From Paenibacillus sp. BJ-4 (lineage in GTDB: Bacteria; Bacillota; Bacilli; Paenibacillales; Paenibacillaceae), in contig NZ_JAIVEM010000044.1 of assembly GCF_020404765.1 (NCBI RefSeq), forward strand, positions 62,001 to 126,000: DNA of 64,000 nucleotides, read 5' to 3'. Under the pieces are notes generated by a model. The model saw only the letters and a list, made by a program, of their open reading frames with translations, was not told where the DNA came from and searched no databases. Position 1 is the stretch's first letter, and every line of letters begins with the position of its first letter. The position numbers were made by a program, and so were the translations under genes. Shown here piece by piece: positions 25,979 through 35,397 of this stretch.

Positions 25979-26815
25979 ATGAAAAAAAACTGGAAAGGTT
26001 GCCTGTTCAGCATATTTGCCATTATCTTGGTTGTGTCGGTAACAGGATGTAATTCACAGCCCGCCATTTCTAGCACCACCAGCACTTCATCCTCCTCAGC
26101 TAACAACGCTCATGCAGTTGTTCAGAAAGGCCCACACTGGTCCTATGAGGGAGAGGAGGGACCCGAACATTGGGGAGAGCTGGAAAAAGATTTTGTTGCT
26201 TGTGGTAACGGCCACGAGCAATCTCCTGTCAATATAGAGCATACCCAGCTGGAAGCATCGCAAACGCAGCAGCCGATACAGGTTCACTACGACAATACGA
26301 AGGTATCCATTCTGAATAATGGGCACACTGTTCAAATCAATGCAGCCAGCCCCAGCAATTATATTGTACTGGACGGCACTAAATTCACCTTAAAGCAGTT
26401 TCACTTTCATCATCCCAGTGAACACCAAATAGATGGTAAAAATGCCGATATGGAGCTTCATTTTGTTCATCAGAGCGACAACGGCAGCACCGCCGTCTTA
26501 GGCGTACTCATTCAAGGCGGCAAGGAGAATAAGGCTTTCAGTCGTATTTGGTCCAAGCTGCCAAAAGATGTTTCCCAGGAAGCGGCTCTGGAGGGAGAAC
26601 TGAATCTCGCTACTCTTCTGCCGAAGGATCTGCACTCGGTCCGCTACAACGGATCTCTGACCACCCCGCCATGCACAGAGCATGTGAACTGGACCGTGCT
26701 GGAGCAGCCTATTGAAATGTCGGCGGACCAAATCAATCAGTTCGCTGCCCTCTTTCCCGATAACCATCGCCCTGTACAACAACTGAATGCCCGTAAACTG
26801 ACTACGGATAAATAA
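25979..26815 (+). CDS. Alpha-class carbonic anhydrase lipoprotein
   Basis: A 278-residue exported enzyme. The signal sequence ends in VSVTGC, a lipobox with Cys21 or so, followed by a Ser/Thr linker. The alpha-carbonic-anhydrase domain (about 48-275) starts HWSYEGEEGPEHWGEL and contains the three zinc histidines: two in FHFHHPSEH and one in MELHFVHQ. It hydrates CO2 outside the membrane, probably anchored to it. Bacterial alpha-class enzymes are usually 220-250 residues plus leader, so length is normal. Monocistronic. Confidence 0.93.
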   Translation: MKKNWKGCLFSIFAIILVVSVTGCNSQPAISSTTSTSSSSANNAHAVVQKGPHWSYEGEEGPEHWGELEKDFVACGNGHEQSPVNIEHTQLEASQTQQPIQVHYDNTKVSILNNGHTVQINAASPSNYIVLDGTKFTLKQFHFHHPSEHQIDGKNADMELHFVHQSDNGSTAVLGVLIQGGKENKAFSRIWSKLPKDVSQEAALEGELNLATLLPKDLHSVRYNGSLTTPPCTEHVNWTVLEQPIEMSADQINQFAALFPDNHRPVQQLNARKLTTDK

Positions 26816-26824
26816 TAAAAAAGA

Positions 26825-26862
26825 AGACCCCTCTGTTGATCTGCAAATACGGAGGGGTCTCC
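26825..26862. terminator. Terminator between convergent genes
   Basis: AGACCCCTC (26825-26833) pairs with GAGGGGTCT (26852-26860), nine perfect base pairs with an 18-nt loop. Confidence 0.75.
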
Positions 26863-26886
26863 CTGGTTATTATAGTTGGTACCTCG

Positions 26887-28173
26887 CTACAAACGCACCA
26901 GTTCCTCCACCTTCACTGGCTGCCCTGTACGAATAGAACGGTTGGCGGCAATACCTGTTAAAATGGACCATGCGCCATCGATATGTGAAGCTGCACGATG
27001 GAAACGATCTTCTGCCGGCTTATCAAAAATATCGCGCAGCATGACCGGATCTCCTCCGCCATGACCACCCACACCTTCCTCTACTTCGACCTCATAGGGT
27101 GCTGCAAAGTGAGGATAAATCGTGATGGTCTTCTCTTTTAGCGCCCCCTCATCTGCCTTGCTGCCGCCGGAATTAACGTAGGATTGCTCGGATACCCGAA
27201 CCTCCATCCGTCCCTTGGTGCCGTTAAATACGATGATAAAGCCCTCCCAAGGCATGTAAGCATTCAGCGAGTAGTTCATCACCGCCTTGTTCTTGTACTT
27301 CACCATGACACTGAGTGTATCCTCGATGCTGATATTGTCGCCAAATACGCTTTGATCACGCAGATAGCCATCCTCATGCTCAGCATCCAGATACATACTT
27401 TTCAGATGCTCGTTACGGTCCAGATGCAACGCAAAAGGATCATTTTCCGCCGCCTTGCTGCCGTAAGCCCGTTGGTAGAACTCCGTCACGCCACGCTGCT
27501 CGGCATTTTCCCGGCCGTAAAATTTCAGATCGCCCATCGCGTATACCGTCTCCGGCTTGGAGCCGAGCCAGAAGTTCATCAGGTCAAAATGATGCGTCGA
27601 TTTGTGTACCAGCAGACCGCCGCTATTGCGCTTATCCCGGTGCCACCGACGGAAATAATCCGCACCATGCTGTGTGTTCAGCAGCCATTCAAAATTGACC
27701 GACAAGATGTCACCAAGCGTCCCGCCCATAATAATCTCGCGAATTTTCGTATTATGCGGCGCATAACGGTAGTTAAAGGTAACGCGCAGCTTCCGTCCCG
27801 TGCGGTCTATAGCGTCCATAATATCCTGGCATTTGTCCTCATCCACCGTCATCGGCTTCTCGGAAATGACATCACAGCCCAACTCCATCGCCCGGATAAT
27901 ATACCGATGATGCACCCGGTCAATGGTCGTAACAATGACAATATCCGGCTTTGTTTCCGCGATCATCCGGTCAAATTCATGGGCTTTATAGGTCGGAATC
28001 GGCTCATGGTCGTATTTCTCCTGCAACAGCCGATTGGCATAATCCATTCTCGTCTGATTGACGTCACAGAACGCGATCAGCTCCGAGGTACCTTTGAAAA
28101 CGGTAACAACTTCACCGTAAAAAAATTCGGCTCTGCCCCCGGTGCCTACAAGTGCATATTTGATTTTAGCCAA
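26887..28173 (-). CDS. Gfo/Idh/MocA family oxidoreductase
   Basis: About 428 residues. I place the start at TTG 28173 (MAKIKYALVGTGGRAEFF) since AAAGGG lies about ten bases upstream; GTG 28182 would leave only one base of spacing. The Rossmann motif GTGGRAE is at the N-terminus and the family lysine lies in ISEKPMTVDED. Such enzymes oxidise or reduce sugars, inositols or glycosides with NAD(P). The neighbours are a divergent AraC regulator and a sugar ABC transporter, suggesting a common carbohydrate pathway, but the substrate cannot be read from the sequence. Confidence 0.88.
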   Translation of the reverse strand: MAKIKYALVGTGGRAEFFYGEVVTVFKGTSELIAFCDVNQTRMDYANRLLQEKYDHEPIPTYKAHEFDRMIAETKPDIVIVTTIDRVHHRYIIRAMELGCDVISEKPMTVDEDKCQDIMDAIDRTGRKLRVTFNYRYAPHNTKIREIIMGGTLGDILSVNFEWLLNTQHGADYFRRWHRDKRNSGGLLVHKSTHHFDLMNFWLGSKPETVYAMGDLKFYGRENAEQRGVTEFYQRAYGSKAAENDPFALHLDRNEHLKSMYLDAEHEDGYLRDQSVFGDNISIEDTLSVMVKYKNKAVMNYSLNAYMPWEGFIIVFNGTKGRMEVRVSEQSYVNSGGSKADEGALKEKTITIYPHFAAPYEVEVEEGVGGHGGGDPVMLRDIFDKPAEDRFHRAASHIDGAWSILTGIAANRSIRTGQPVKVEELVRL

Positions 28174-28311
28174 ATAGTTCACACCCTTTACATGAATTGC
28201 TTTTATTTTATAGTATAAAAAAGAGCAAAATCTTCACTTTTATTGTGAATTTATTCGAAAAGTATACATATATTATCCTCATGCATTCTTTTATGAAAGG
28301 AGACCGTTGAT

Positions 28312-29169
28312 ATGATTGCCACCCCACGTTTTTCCATCGAGCAAGCGCTGCGGACGGTACCGTTCAGCATGTCCGCCGACCATGTCCACCAAGCGCATGA
28401 AATCTACTATCTGCTGGCAGGAGAGCGCTACTACTACATTAATCAGCGTGTATACGCGCTACAGAAGGGCGATCTGATTTGGATCAGCAAACATGATTTT
28501 CACCGTACGAGTAACAAGGGTAGCGGTAGCCATGAGCGAATTTTGATCAATTTCGATGAAGCGTTTGTAGCCACGTCAATGCCTGTCGCTCCGTCCAGCG
28601 ATCAGAACCCGCTTCTTCTGCCTGAGCAAAGCTTTCTGCTGCGACCTTCGGCGGAGGAACAATGCGAGCTGGAGCACCTGTTCCGGCAATTGCTGGATGA
28701 ATACCATCAAGACCATGCCTGCCGCCATATGTATCTTCAAAGCTTGCTACTCCAACTGCTTATCCGAATCGGGCGCATCCAATCTGTCACTCCCGACACC
28801 ATTGCGCCGGAACGCAGCGAGAAGCAGCAACGAGTGTATGCGGTCATCGAATACCTGCATGCCAACTATGCGGAGAGGCTAACTCTGGATCAACTGGCAA
28901 AGCATTTCTATATCAGCGGTACGTATTTGTGCCGTATTTTCAAGCAGACAACAGGCTTCACCCTGGTTGAATATCTTCAGGATGTTCGAGTCCAGCAGGC
29001 TCGGGCGTATTTGAGCGAAACGAGCTGGAAGGTGACCGCCATCGCTGAAAAAACGGGCTTTGACAGCATCGCCCACTTTGGCCGTGTGTTCAAGCAATTA
29101 ACCGGACATACCCCGTTACAGTACCGAAAAAAATACAAAAAGGAGCAGGGAAACGCCCCTACCCCTTGA
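28312..29169 (+). CDS. AraC-family regulator with cupin sensor
   Basis: A 285-residue regulator: N-terminal cupin (about 15-100, including HQAHEIYYLLAGERYYYIN and LQKGDLIWI) and C-terminal AraC double helix-turn-helix (about 180-278, YLHANYAERLTLDQLAKHFYIS.. to FGRVFKQLTGHTPLQYRKK). AAAGGAG precedes the ATG. It is divergent from the Gfo/Idh gene and its 3' end overlaps that of the convergent ABC permease by 11 nt. It is a likely activator of the oxidoreductase and/or the ABC transporter. Confidence 0.9.
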   Translation: MIATPRFSIEQALRTVPFSMSADHVHQAHEIYYLLAGERYYYINQRVYALQKGDLIWISKHDFHRTSNKGSGSHERILINFDEAFVATSMPVAPSSDQNPLLLPEQSFLLRPSAEEQCELEHLFRQLLDEYHQDHACRHMYLQSLLLQLLIRIGRIQSVTPDTIAPERSEKQQRVYAVIEYLHANYAERLTLDQLAKHFYISGTYLCRIFKQTTGFTLVEYLQDVRVQQARAYLSETSWKVTAIAEKTGFDSIAHFGRVFKQLTGHTPLQYRKKYKKEQGNAPTP

Positions 29170-29989
29170 TTCCAGTTAAGGTAATACCTTCAATAATTTG
29201 CTTTTGGGCGATGATATAGACGATCAGCACTGGAACGACGGAAATGGTAGTCCCCGCCATCATCAGTGACCAGTCTGCCGTATACAGCCCTTTGAAATTA
29301 TTGAGCAAAAGCGGAACCGTGAATTTCTCCGGTGTATTGAGATAAATAAGCGGATCGAGGAAGCTGTTCCAGGCCCCCAAAAAGGTGAAAATCCCGATCG
29401 CCGCCAATGCTGGACGAATCAGTGGCAGAATGACGCTCCAATAAATACGGATATACCCCGCCCCGTCCATGACCGCTGCTTCCTCCAGATCGCGTGGAAT
29501 GCCCATCACGAACTGGCGCAGCAGAAACACTGCAAATGCATTAAACAGGGCTCCAGGAACGATCAGCGACCAATGCGTATCCAGCCAGTCAATACGATCC
29601 ATCACCAAGTACAGCGGAATCATCGTCACCTGCTTGGGCACCATCATCGTAGCGAGGAACAAAATAAACAGTATATTGGAACCCGGAAAACGGATTTTGG
29701 CAAAAGCATATGCCGCCATAGATGCACTAATCAGCGTTGCTGTCACGATAATGACCGTAATATAAAAGCTGTTCATGTACGCCTGCACGAAGGGCATGGC
29801 CTCCAGCGAAGCAGGATAGTTGCTCCAGACAAATGGATCGGGAATCCATTGGGGCGGGACGACAAAAATTTGAGAAATATCCTTTAAGGAACTGAGGACG
29901 GTCCACAGGAATGGAAAAAACATGATCATAGAGCCGGCAGCGAGCAACATATGGCGCAGGATCACCCTGCCTCTGTAACTAATCTCCAT
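29159..29989 (-). CDS. Carbohydrate ABC transporter permease (MalG type)
   Basis: About 276 residues from ATG 29989 (MEISYRGRV), behind AGGTGGG and overlapping the upstream permease stop by 11 nt. Six membrane helices and the EAA motif EEAAVMDGAGYIRIYWSVILP (near residues 180-200) identify the inner-membrane component of a CUT1 sugar importer. It is last in the order binding protein, permease 1, permease 2. No ATPase gene is nearby, so a shared MsmX-like ATPase is probably used, as in Bacillus. Confidence 0.92.
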   Translation of the reverse strand: MEISYRGRVILRHMLLAAGSMIMFFPFLWTVLSSLKDISQIFVVPPQWIPDPFVWSNYPASLEAMPFVQAYMNSFYITVIIVTATLISASMAAYAFAKIRFPGSNILFILFLATMMVPKQVTMIPLYLVMDRIDWLDTHWSLIVPGALFNAFAVFLLRQFVMGIPRDLEEAAVMDGAGYIRIYWSVILPLIRPALAAIGIFTFLGAWNSFLDPLIYLNTPEKFTVPLLLNNFKGLYTADWSLMMAGTTISVVPVLIVYIIAQKQIIEGITLTGIKG

Positions 29990-30851
29990 AATGCACCCAC
30001 CTCTTCTGCATTTTAAATTGCAGTAGGGTAAATACAAGAATGATGATGAACAAAATCATCGCTGCAGCCGCACTTTCCCCCATCGTGAAATCAATGAAAG
30101 CCTGATCGTAAATGTGATACACAAGCGTATAGCTGGCCTTCGCTGGTCCTCCGTTCGTCATGACGAACGCCTGATCGAACACCTGAAAGGAGCTAATCAC
30201 CATCATGATGGTGACAAAAAAGGTGGTCGGTGACAATAACGGCAGTGTAATATACCTTAACTGCTGAAGCTTGCTGGCTCCGTCAATCTCCGCTGCCTCG
30301 TAATAGTTTTTGGAGATGCCCTGGAGTCCTGCCAGAAAAATGACCATATTGTACCCCAGCCCCAGCCATATGCTCAGAAGAGCAATCGACGGGATCACCC
30401 AATGTGTATCGGTAAGCCACATGGGACCCATAATGCCAATGGCTCGCAGCAGATGATTGAAAATACCAAACTCGCCGTTCAGTATCCACATCCAAATGAC
30501 TCCGACCGATACGGAGCTGGTCACCACAGGCATAAAAAAGAACAAACGATAGATCTCTTTGCCCTTCACTTTATTGAGCACAATGGCTACGAGCAGGGCC
30601 AGCGCTATCCCCGCCGGGATAACCAGCACCATATAGTACACTGTATTAATCAGTGCCTTCCAGAAATCAGGATCAGCTAATTGGCCTCTGAAATTATCCA
30701 AACCGACAAATACAGGCACGCCAAAGCCATCCCAATTCACAAAGCTTAAATAAAACGCATACAGCAAGGGCAGCAATGAAAAACATAGCAGGCCCAGAAA
30801 CTGGGGGCCAATGAATAGATAGCCCCACAGCGCTTGATGCTTCCTCTGCAT
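29979..30851 (-). CDS. Carbohydrate ABC transporter permease (MalF type)
   Basis: About 290 residues from ATG 30851 (MQRKHQALWGYLFIGP), which follows GGAGGAGGGTG; the alternative at 30875 lacks such a site. Six helices, with the EAA loop YYEAAEIDGASKLQQLRYITLP near 190-211. It forms the translocation pore with the downstream permease and receives sugar from the binding protein encoded 41 nt upstream. CUT1 family members import oligosaccharides or glycosides; substrate unknown. Confidence 0.92.
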   Translation of the reverse strand: MQRKHQALWGYLFIGPQFLGLLCFSLLPLLYAFYLSFVNWDGFGVPVFVGLDNFRGQLADPDFWKALINTVYYMVLVIPAGIALALLVAIVLNKVKGKEIYRLFFFMPVVTSSVSVGVIWMWILNGEFGIFNHLLRAIGIMGPMWLTDTHWVIPSIALLSIWLGLGYNMVIFLAGLQGISKNYYEAAEIDGASKLQQLRYITLPLLSPTTFFVTIMMVISSFQVFDQAFVMTNGGPAKASYTLVYHIYDQAFIDFTMGESAAAAMILFIIILVFTLLQFKMQKRWVHYGD

Positions 30852-30891
30852 CCTGTCACCCTCCTCCCCGGTCACGGCTTGTATTCTGTGC

Positions 30892-32190
30892 CTACTTGAC
30901 CGCCTTGGATATGATCTGATTCAGCTTCTCAATCGTTGCCGCAGCATCCTGCTTGCCCAGGAACATCAGGTCAATCGTCTCGGTGATATCCGAGTTTAAT
31001 CCCGATACCTGAGCATCATAGGCCAGAGCAGAGCCATGCGCATGCCCTTTGTTGCGTCCTTCGGTCAAATAGTTGGAATGCTTAATCGTCGCCTTTTTCA
31101 TGATGCTCTCATCTGCGGCGGCAAGCGTACCCATGGCATTCCCACCTTCAACGAGTCGAGCCTCCTGTCCCTTCACAGAGACGTAAAATGCTGCCAGCTT
31201 CATGGCCTCTTGCACATGCGGACTATTTTTGTTTACAGCTACATAGGCAACCGGAATGGCGACAGGCTCATTTTTGCCTGTGTTGGAAGGCCAGTAAATA
31301 TAATCAAAGTCGAGGCTTTTATTTTGACTGAACAAGGGTTCCAGCCATCTTCCCGCCGCCAGCATACCGACCTGATTGGACATGAACATCGCATCTGCCC
31401 CTTGCCCCTTGGGAAGTGAACCGAGGTATACCGCATTTCCCTTGTGAACCATATCGTACATGAAGCGGAAGGCTTCCTGGCCCTTTTCATTGTGATCCAG
31501 TACGTACTTGCCTTGTTCATCAAAAATCCGGCCGCCATTCGACCACACCCATGAATACCAGTGAGCCCACCAGTTTTCCGCAATATAGCCTTGCTTTCCG
31601 GCAGCCTTCAGCTTCGATGTGACTTCCTCAAACGCATCCCAGTTCCACTTGCCTTCGTCATAATATTCCTGCGGTGTCTTCACACCTGCTTCTTTAAAGA
31701 CTTTTTTGTTGTAATACATCACCATCGGATTCGAGTCAGGAGTGACCCCGTAGATTTCCCCATTACGCTTCGCCGGGCCCCATAATCCTTCCGGAAAATC
31801 CTCGGCTTTTACATCACTGGCATCACTTTTTAAAAATTCACCCAAAGGCTGTACCTGCTTCGCCCCAATCAAACGTGCAATCGTTGGTTCATACGAATAA
31901 AACACATCCGGTCCGCGACTTCCTTGAAGCTGTGTCAGCAGCTTTTGCTCATATTGGTCTCCCGGTACAGGCACCAGCTTAACCTCAATATTCGGATTCT
32001 CCTTTTCAAATGCGTCCAGTGCCCGCTGGTACACCTTCACCTCCGCCGGATTCCCCCAGACTTGCATCGTCAGCCGCACTTTTTCACCTTCCGTGTTCTC
32101 CAGCTTGGGAGAGCTACTGCATGCTGCTGCAAGTAAAAATAGAACGCTGAGAAAAAAACCAATTTTTATCCAGCTCATGTAATTGTCCAT
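30892..32190 (-). CDS. Sugar ABC transporter substrate-binding lipoprotein
   Basis: About 432 residues from ATG 32190 (MDNYMSWIK) with AGGAGGCGG upstream; the frame's ATG at 32229 adds an unlikely leader. A signal peptide with lipobox LLAAACSSS (Cys near residue 24) precedes a family-1 extracellular solute-binding fold: LTMQVWGNPAEVKVYQRALDAFEKENP, the hinge region FYSYEP, and GEIYGVTP. Its C-terminal domain runs to 432. It delivers the sugar to the two permeases encoded downstream. A cre-like site about 50 nt upstream suggests catabolite control. Confidence 0.92.
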   Translation of the reverse strand: MDNYMSWIKIGFFLSVLFLLAAACSSSPKLENTEGEKVRLTMQVWGNPAEVKVYQRALDAFEKENPNIEVKLVPVPGDQYEQKLLTQLQGSRGPDVFYSYEPTIARLIGAKQVQPLGEFLKSDASDVKAEDFPEGLWGPAKRNGEIYGVTPDSNPMVMYYNKKVFKEAGVKTPQEYYDEGKWNWDAFEEVTSKLKAAGKQGYIAENWWAHWYSWVWSNGGRIFDEQGKYVLDHNEKGQEAFRFMYDMVHKGNAVYLGSLPKGQGADAMFMSNQVGMLAAGRWLEPLFSQNKSLDFDYIYWPSNTGKNEPVAIPVAYVAVNKNSPHVQEAMKLAAFYVSVKGQEARLVEGGNAMGTLAAADESIMKKATIKHSNYLTEGRNKGHAHGSALAYDAQVSGLNSDITETIDLMFLGKQDAAATIEKLNQIISKAVK

Positions 32191-32235
32191 CTTAACCGCC
32201 TCCTGTAGCCTCGCATAGTTGTATGTCATCTTGAT

Positions 32236-32249
32236 TTGAAGCGCTTACA
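32236..32249 (-). promoter_or_regulatory. cre-like site upstream of the binding-protein gene
   Basis: TTGAAGCGCTTACA (plus strand) matches the cre consensus at 12 of 14 positions, about 45 nt upstream of the start codon. Confidence 0.4.
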
Positions 32250-32360
32250 AAAACGTTCCCTATCATCATATGTAGAAGGAAGAGACCCGATATCCCCATT
32301 TTCACGTATATCTAAAATTTTTTCTTCCCGACGAGATATGTGTGTAGAATATAATGCAAA

Positions 32361-32400
32361 ACGAAGAAGGCAGCCTTGGGATCAAGGCCGCCTTCTTCGT
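32361..32400. terminator. Terminator hairpin downstream of ppdK
   Basis: An arm of 18 bases starting ACGAAGAAGGC pairs with its complement ending GCCTTCTTCGT, with one mismatch and a 4-nt loop. On the minus strand it is followed by TTTTGCATTATATT. Confidence 0.7.
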
Positions 32401-32429
32401 TGTACACAATGTACTATTCAAATGTTCAG

Positions 32430-35102
32430 CTACAAAGCGAACAACGCTCCCTCAGGTTGCTCCGCTCTGACAAGCAAGGCTGCTTGGGCAGCAGCAATGC
32501 GGGCAAATGGCACCCGGTACGGTGAGCAACTAACATAGTCCAATCCGCTGCGGTGACAAAAGAGAATAGACTCACGATCCCCGCCATGCTCACCACAGAT
32601 ACCTGTCTCCAGAAAAGGTTTCTTGGCCCTGCCTTTGGCAACAGCCCATTCGATCAGCTTGCCTACGCCATCCTGATCCAACACCTGAAAAGGGTTCGCT
32701 TCCAAAATATTTTTTTCCATATAGGAGCCGAGGAATTTACCTTCGGCATCATCGCGACTGTAACCAAAGGTCATTTGTGTCAGATCGTTGGTTCCAAAGG
32801 AGAAAAAGTCGGCGTACTGGGCCACACTATCTGCCAGCAGGGCGGCTCTTGGCACCTCAATCATCGTGCCCACCCGATATCTGAACCCTTTGAATTCCTC
32901 ACTAAGCACCTGAGCGGCTACCTTATCCACCAGCTCTCTCATTTGCTTGAGCTCATTGGAGTGGCCAACCAGCGGAATCATAATCCCCGGTCTTACATCC
33001 ACACCCTTGCGCAGTGCTGCTTCCGCAGCCTTAAAGATTGCTTCAATCTGCATGTCGTATATCTCTGGAAATAGAATGCCCAGCCGAACACCGCGTAGAC
33101 CGAGCATAGGGTTGATTTCTCGCAGTTCGTGTACCTTGGAGATGGTGTTTTTAAGACGTTTGAGCTCCTCGGTATGGTCGCCGGAAAGCTCAAGCTCCCG
33201 CTGTCGCTCTTGGAGCTGTTCCAGATTCGGCAGGAACTCATGTAACGGCGGGTCCAGCAGGCGAATCGTCATCGGTAAACCATCCATCGCACTAAACATA
33301 GCCTCAAAGTCAAATTGTTGCATTTTGAGCAGACGATTCAAATGAAGCATCCGCTCCTCCTGATCATCGGCCAAAATCATCGCCTGAACGATAGGCAGAC
33401 GATTGCCCGAGAAAAACATATGCTCCGTCCGACAAAGCCCGATGCCTTCGGCTCCAAACTCTCGGGCTTTGACTGCATCGAGTGGCGTATCCGCGTTGGT
33501 GTAGACCTTCAATGTCCGAATTCCATCCGCAATCTCCAGCAGCTTCAGCAACTCCGGTGTAATGACCGGCTCGCTCAGCGACAGACTGCCTTGGTACACC
33601 TGCCCGGAGGTCGAATCAATCGAGATATTATCCCCTTCCTGAAAGGTCAGGTTACCGATGCTAACGCTCCGACGGTCCAGATCAATGCTCAGCGCTTCAC
33701 AGCCGCAAATGCAGGGTTTCCCCATTCCTCTTGCAACCACAGCAGCGTGACTGGTCATCCCCCCACGACTTGTCAGCACACCTTCGGCGGCAATAATTCC
33801 ATGAACATCGTCGGGTGAGGTTTCCACACTGACCAGGATGACCTTCTGCCCGTCTTTCGTCCAGTTCTCTGCCGTATCTGCATCAAATACAATACGCCCA
33901 CTTGCTGCGCCGGGCGAGGCAGGCAGACCTTGGGCAATCGCAACCAGCGGTGTGGAAGTATCAATGGAGCGATGCAGCAGTTGATCCATGTGGGACGGCT
34001 CGATCCGTTGGATCGCCTCCTCTTGGCTGATAATCCCTTCCTCCACCAAATCTACAGCTATTTTTACAGCCGCTTGCGCCGTTCTTTTGCCGCTGCGCGT
34101 CTGTAGCAGATACAAATTACCTTTTTCAATCGTGAATTCGATATCCTGCATATCCCGGTAATGACGCTCCAGCAAGGAGGCCAGCTCCTCTAGACGATCA
34201 TAAACTAGCGGCTGCTCCTCCAGAAGCTGGGCAATCGGATTGGGTGTTCGCACGCCGGCAACAACATCCTCGCCCTGGGCGTTCACCATATACTCGCCGT
34301 ACAATTCCTTAGCGCCTGTGGAGGGATTGCGTGTGAATAGCACCCCGGTTCCACTGTCGTTGCCGAGATTGCCAAACACCATGGCCTGAATATTCACGGC
34401 TGTCCCTTGTTCATCTGGAATGCCGTAAGCCTTGCGGTACACCTTGGCACGCATATTGTTCCAACTGCGAAATACAGCCTCCACCGCCAGTTGCAATTGC
34501 TGATACACATCCTGTGGAAACGGCTGGCCGCTGTGCTCTGCGACAAGGTCTTTGTAATTTGCGATCAATTCCTTCCATTCTCCTGCGCTAACCTCCTGGT
34601 CACTGGCACGCCTGTTGGTTTGCTTATTTTGCTCCTGCAGCTGTTCAAAATGAATGGCGTCTATACCTAGCACGACCTCGCCAAACATTTGAATAAACCT
34701 GCGGTAACAGTCATAGGCGAAGGTTTCATTTCCCGTCTGTTTTGCGAGTCCACGCACGGTTTCATCATTCAGACCCAGATTCAGAATCGTATCCATCATA
34801 CCGGGCATCGAGGTTACCGAGCCTGAACGGACAGATACCAGCAAAGGCCGCTCCGTATCTCCGAATATAGCCGACTGGGCTTCCTCAACGTCGTGCAGGG
34901 CAATTACGATTTCGCCCAATAAGCCCTCCGGGAGCTTGCCGCCGGAAGTAAAGTAGGCTCGACACGCCTCGGTAGTCACCGTAAAGCCGGGAGGGATCGG
35001 AAGACCCAGTGTCGTCATTTCCGCGAGATTGGCGCCTTTTCCCCCTAGTAGCGCTTTCATCCCCAACTTGCCTTCGTTAAATGAGTACACTCTTTTCAGC
35101 AT
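32430..35102 (-). CDS. ppdK: Pyruvate, phosphate dikinase
   Basis: About 890 residues from ATG 35102 (MLKRVYSFNEG); GGAGGG lies ten bases upstream, and upstream ATGs add only a few residues. The domain order is ATP-grasp (LLGGKGANLAEM near the start, SGSVTSMPGMMDT and DIEFTIEKGNLYLLQTRSGKRT), phosphohistidine (GGMTSHAAVVARGMGKPC, with the phosphorylated His) and PEP/pyruvate barrel ending GICGEHGGD. It interconverts PEP, AMP and PPi with pyruvate, ATP and Pi, giving a reversible link between glycolysis and gluconeogenesis. It is monocistronic; no separate regulatory kinase gene is adjacent. The leader 35103-35325 is AT-rich with no gene visible. Confidence 0.96.
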   Translation of the reverse strand: MLKRVYSFNEGKLGMKALLGGKGANLAEMTTLGLPIPPGFTVTTEACRAYFTSGGKLPEGLLGEIVIALHDVEEAQSAIFGDTERPLLVSVRSGSVTSMPGMMDTILNLGLNDETVRGLAKQTGNETFAYDCYRRFIQMFGEVVLGIDAIHFEQLQEQNKQTNRRASDQEVSAGEWKELIANYKDLVAEHSGQPFPQDVYQQLQLAVEAVFRSWNNMRAKVYRKAYGIPDEQGTAVNIQAMVFGNLGNDSGTGVLFTRNPSTGAKELYGEYMVNAQGEDVVAGVRTPNPIAQLLEEQPLVYDRLEELASLLERHYRDMQDIEFTIEKGNLYLLQTRSGKRTAQAAVKIAVDLVEEGIISQEEAIQRIEPSHMDQLLHRSIDTSTPLVAIAQGLPASPGAASGRIVFDADTAENWTKDGQKVILVSVETSPDDVHGIIAAEGVLTSRGGMTSHAAVVARGMGKPCICGCEALSIDLDRRSVSIGNLTFQEGDNISIDSTSGQVYQGSLSLSEPVITPELLKLLEIADGIRTLKVYTNADTPLDAVKAREFGAEGIGLCRTEHMFFSGNRLPIVQAMILADDQEERMLHLNRLLKMQQFDFEAMFSAMDGLPMTIRLLDPPLHEFLPNLEQLQERQRELELSGDHTEELKRLKNTISKVHELREINPMLGLRGVRLGILFPEIYDMQIEAIFKAAEAALRKGVDVRPGIMIPLVGHSNELKQMRELVDKVAAQVLSEEFKGFRYRVGTMIEVPRAALLADSVAQYADFFSFGTNDLTQMTFGYSRDDAEGKFLGSYMEKNILEANPFQVLDQDGVGKLIEWAVAKGRAKKPFLETGICGEHGGDRESILFCHRSGLDYVSCSPYRVPFARIAAAQAALLVRAEQPEGALFAL

Positions 35103-35325
35103 TGAATTCATTCCCTCCACTTATCGAGATACATACCTGAATGGATCAATATGTCTATCTAAAGTTGTAACACAAATCAGGAGGTTATTTCAATATATAT
35201 GACGTAATATATATTCATTAAATTCATTTATGATGTTTTAATTAATGAATAAACTTATTTATAAACACTTTAATTCGTAGTTAGACGTATATTCGAATAA
35301 AACCAATCTAAGATATTAAAGCAAA

Positions 35326-35375
35326 AGAGGCCGCCCCACCGTCATCTTTAGATGACTTCTGGGACAGCCCCTTTG
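35326..35375 (-). terminator. Terminator of the GNAT gene
   Basis: GTCATC/GATGAC with a TTTA loop sits inside AGAGGCCGCCCC/GGGACAGCCCCTTT pairing, 22 nt past the stop codon. Confidence 0.65.
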
Positions 35376-35397
35376 CTCAGTTCTGGCTTAATTTTTC

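Noticed and set aside
27184..28218. 344-codon plus-strand open frame opposite the Gfo/Idh gene
   Set aside because: Mirror of a conserved coding frame; no ribosome site and no domain.
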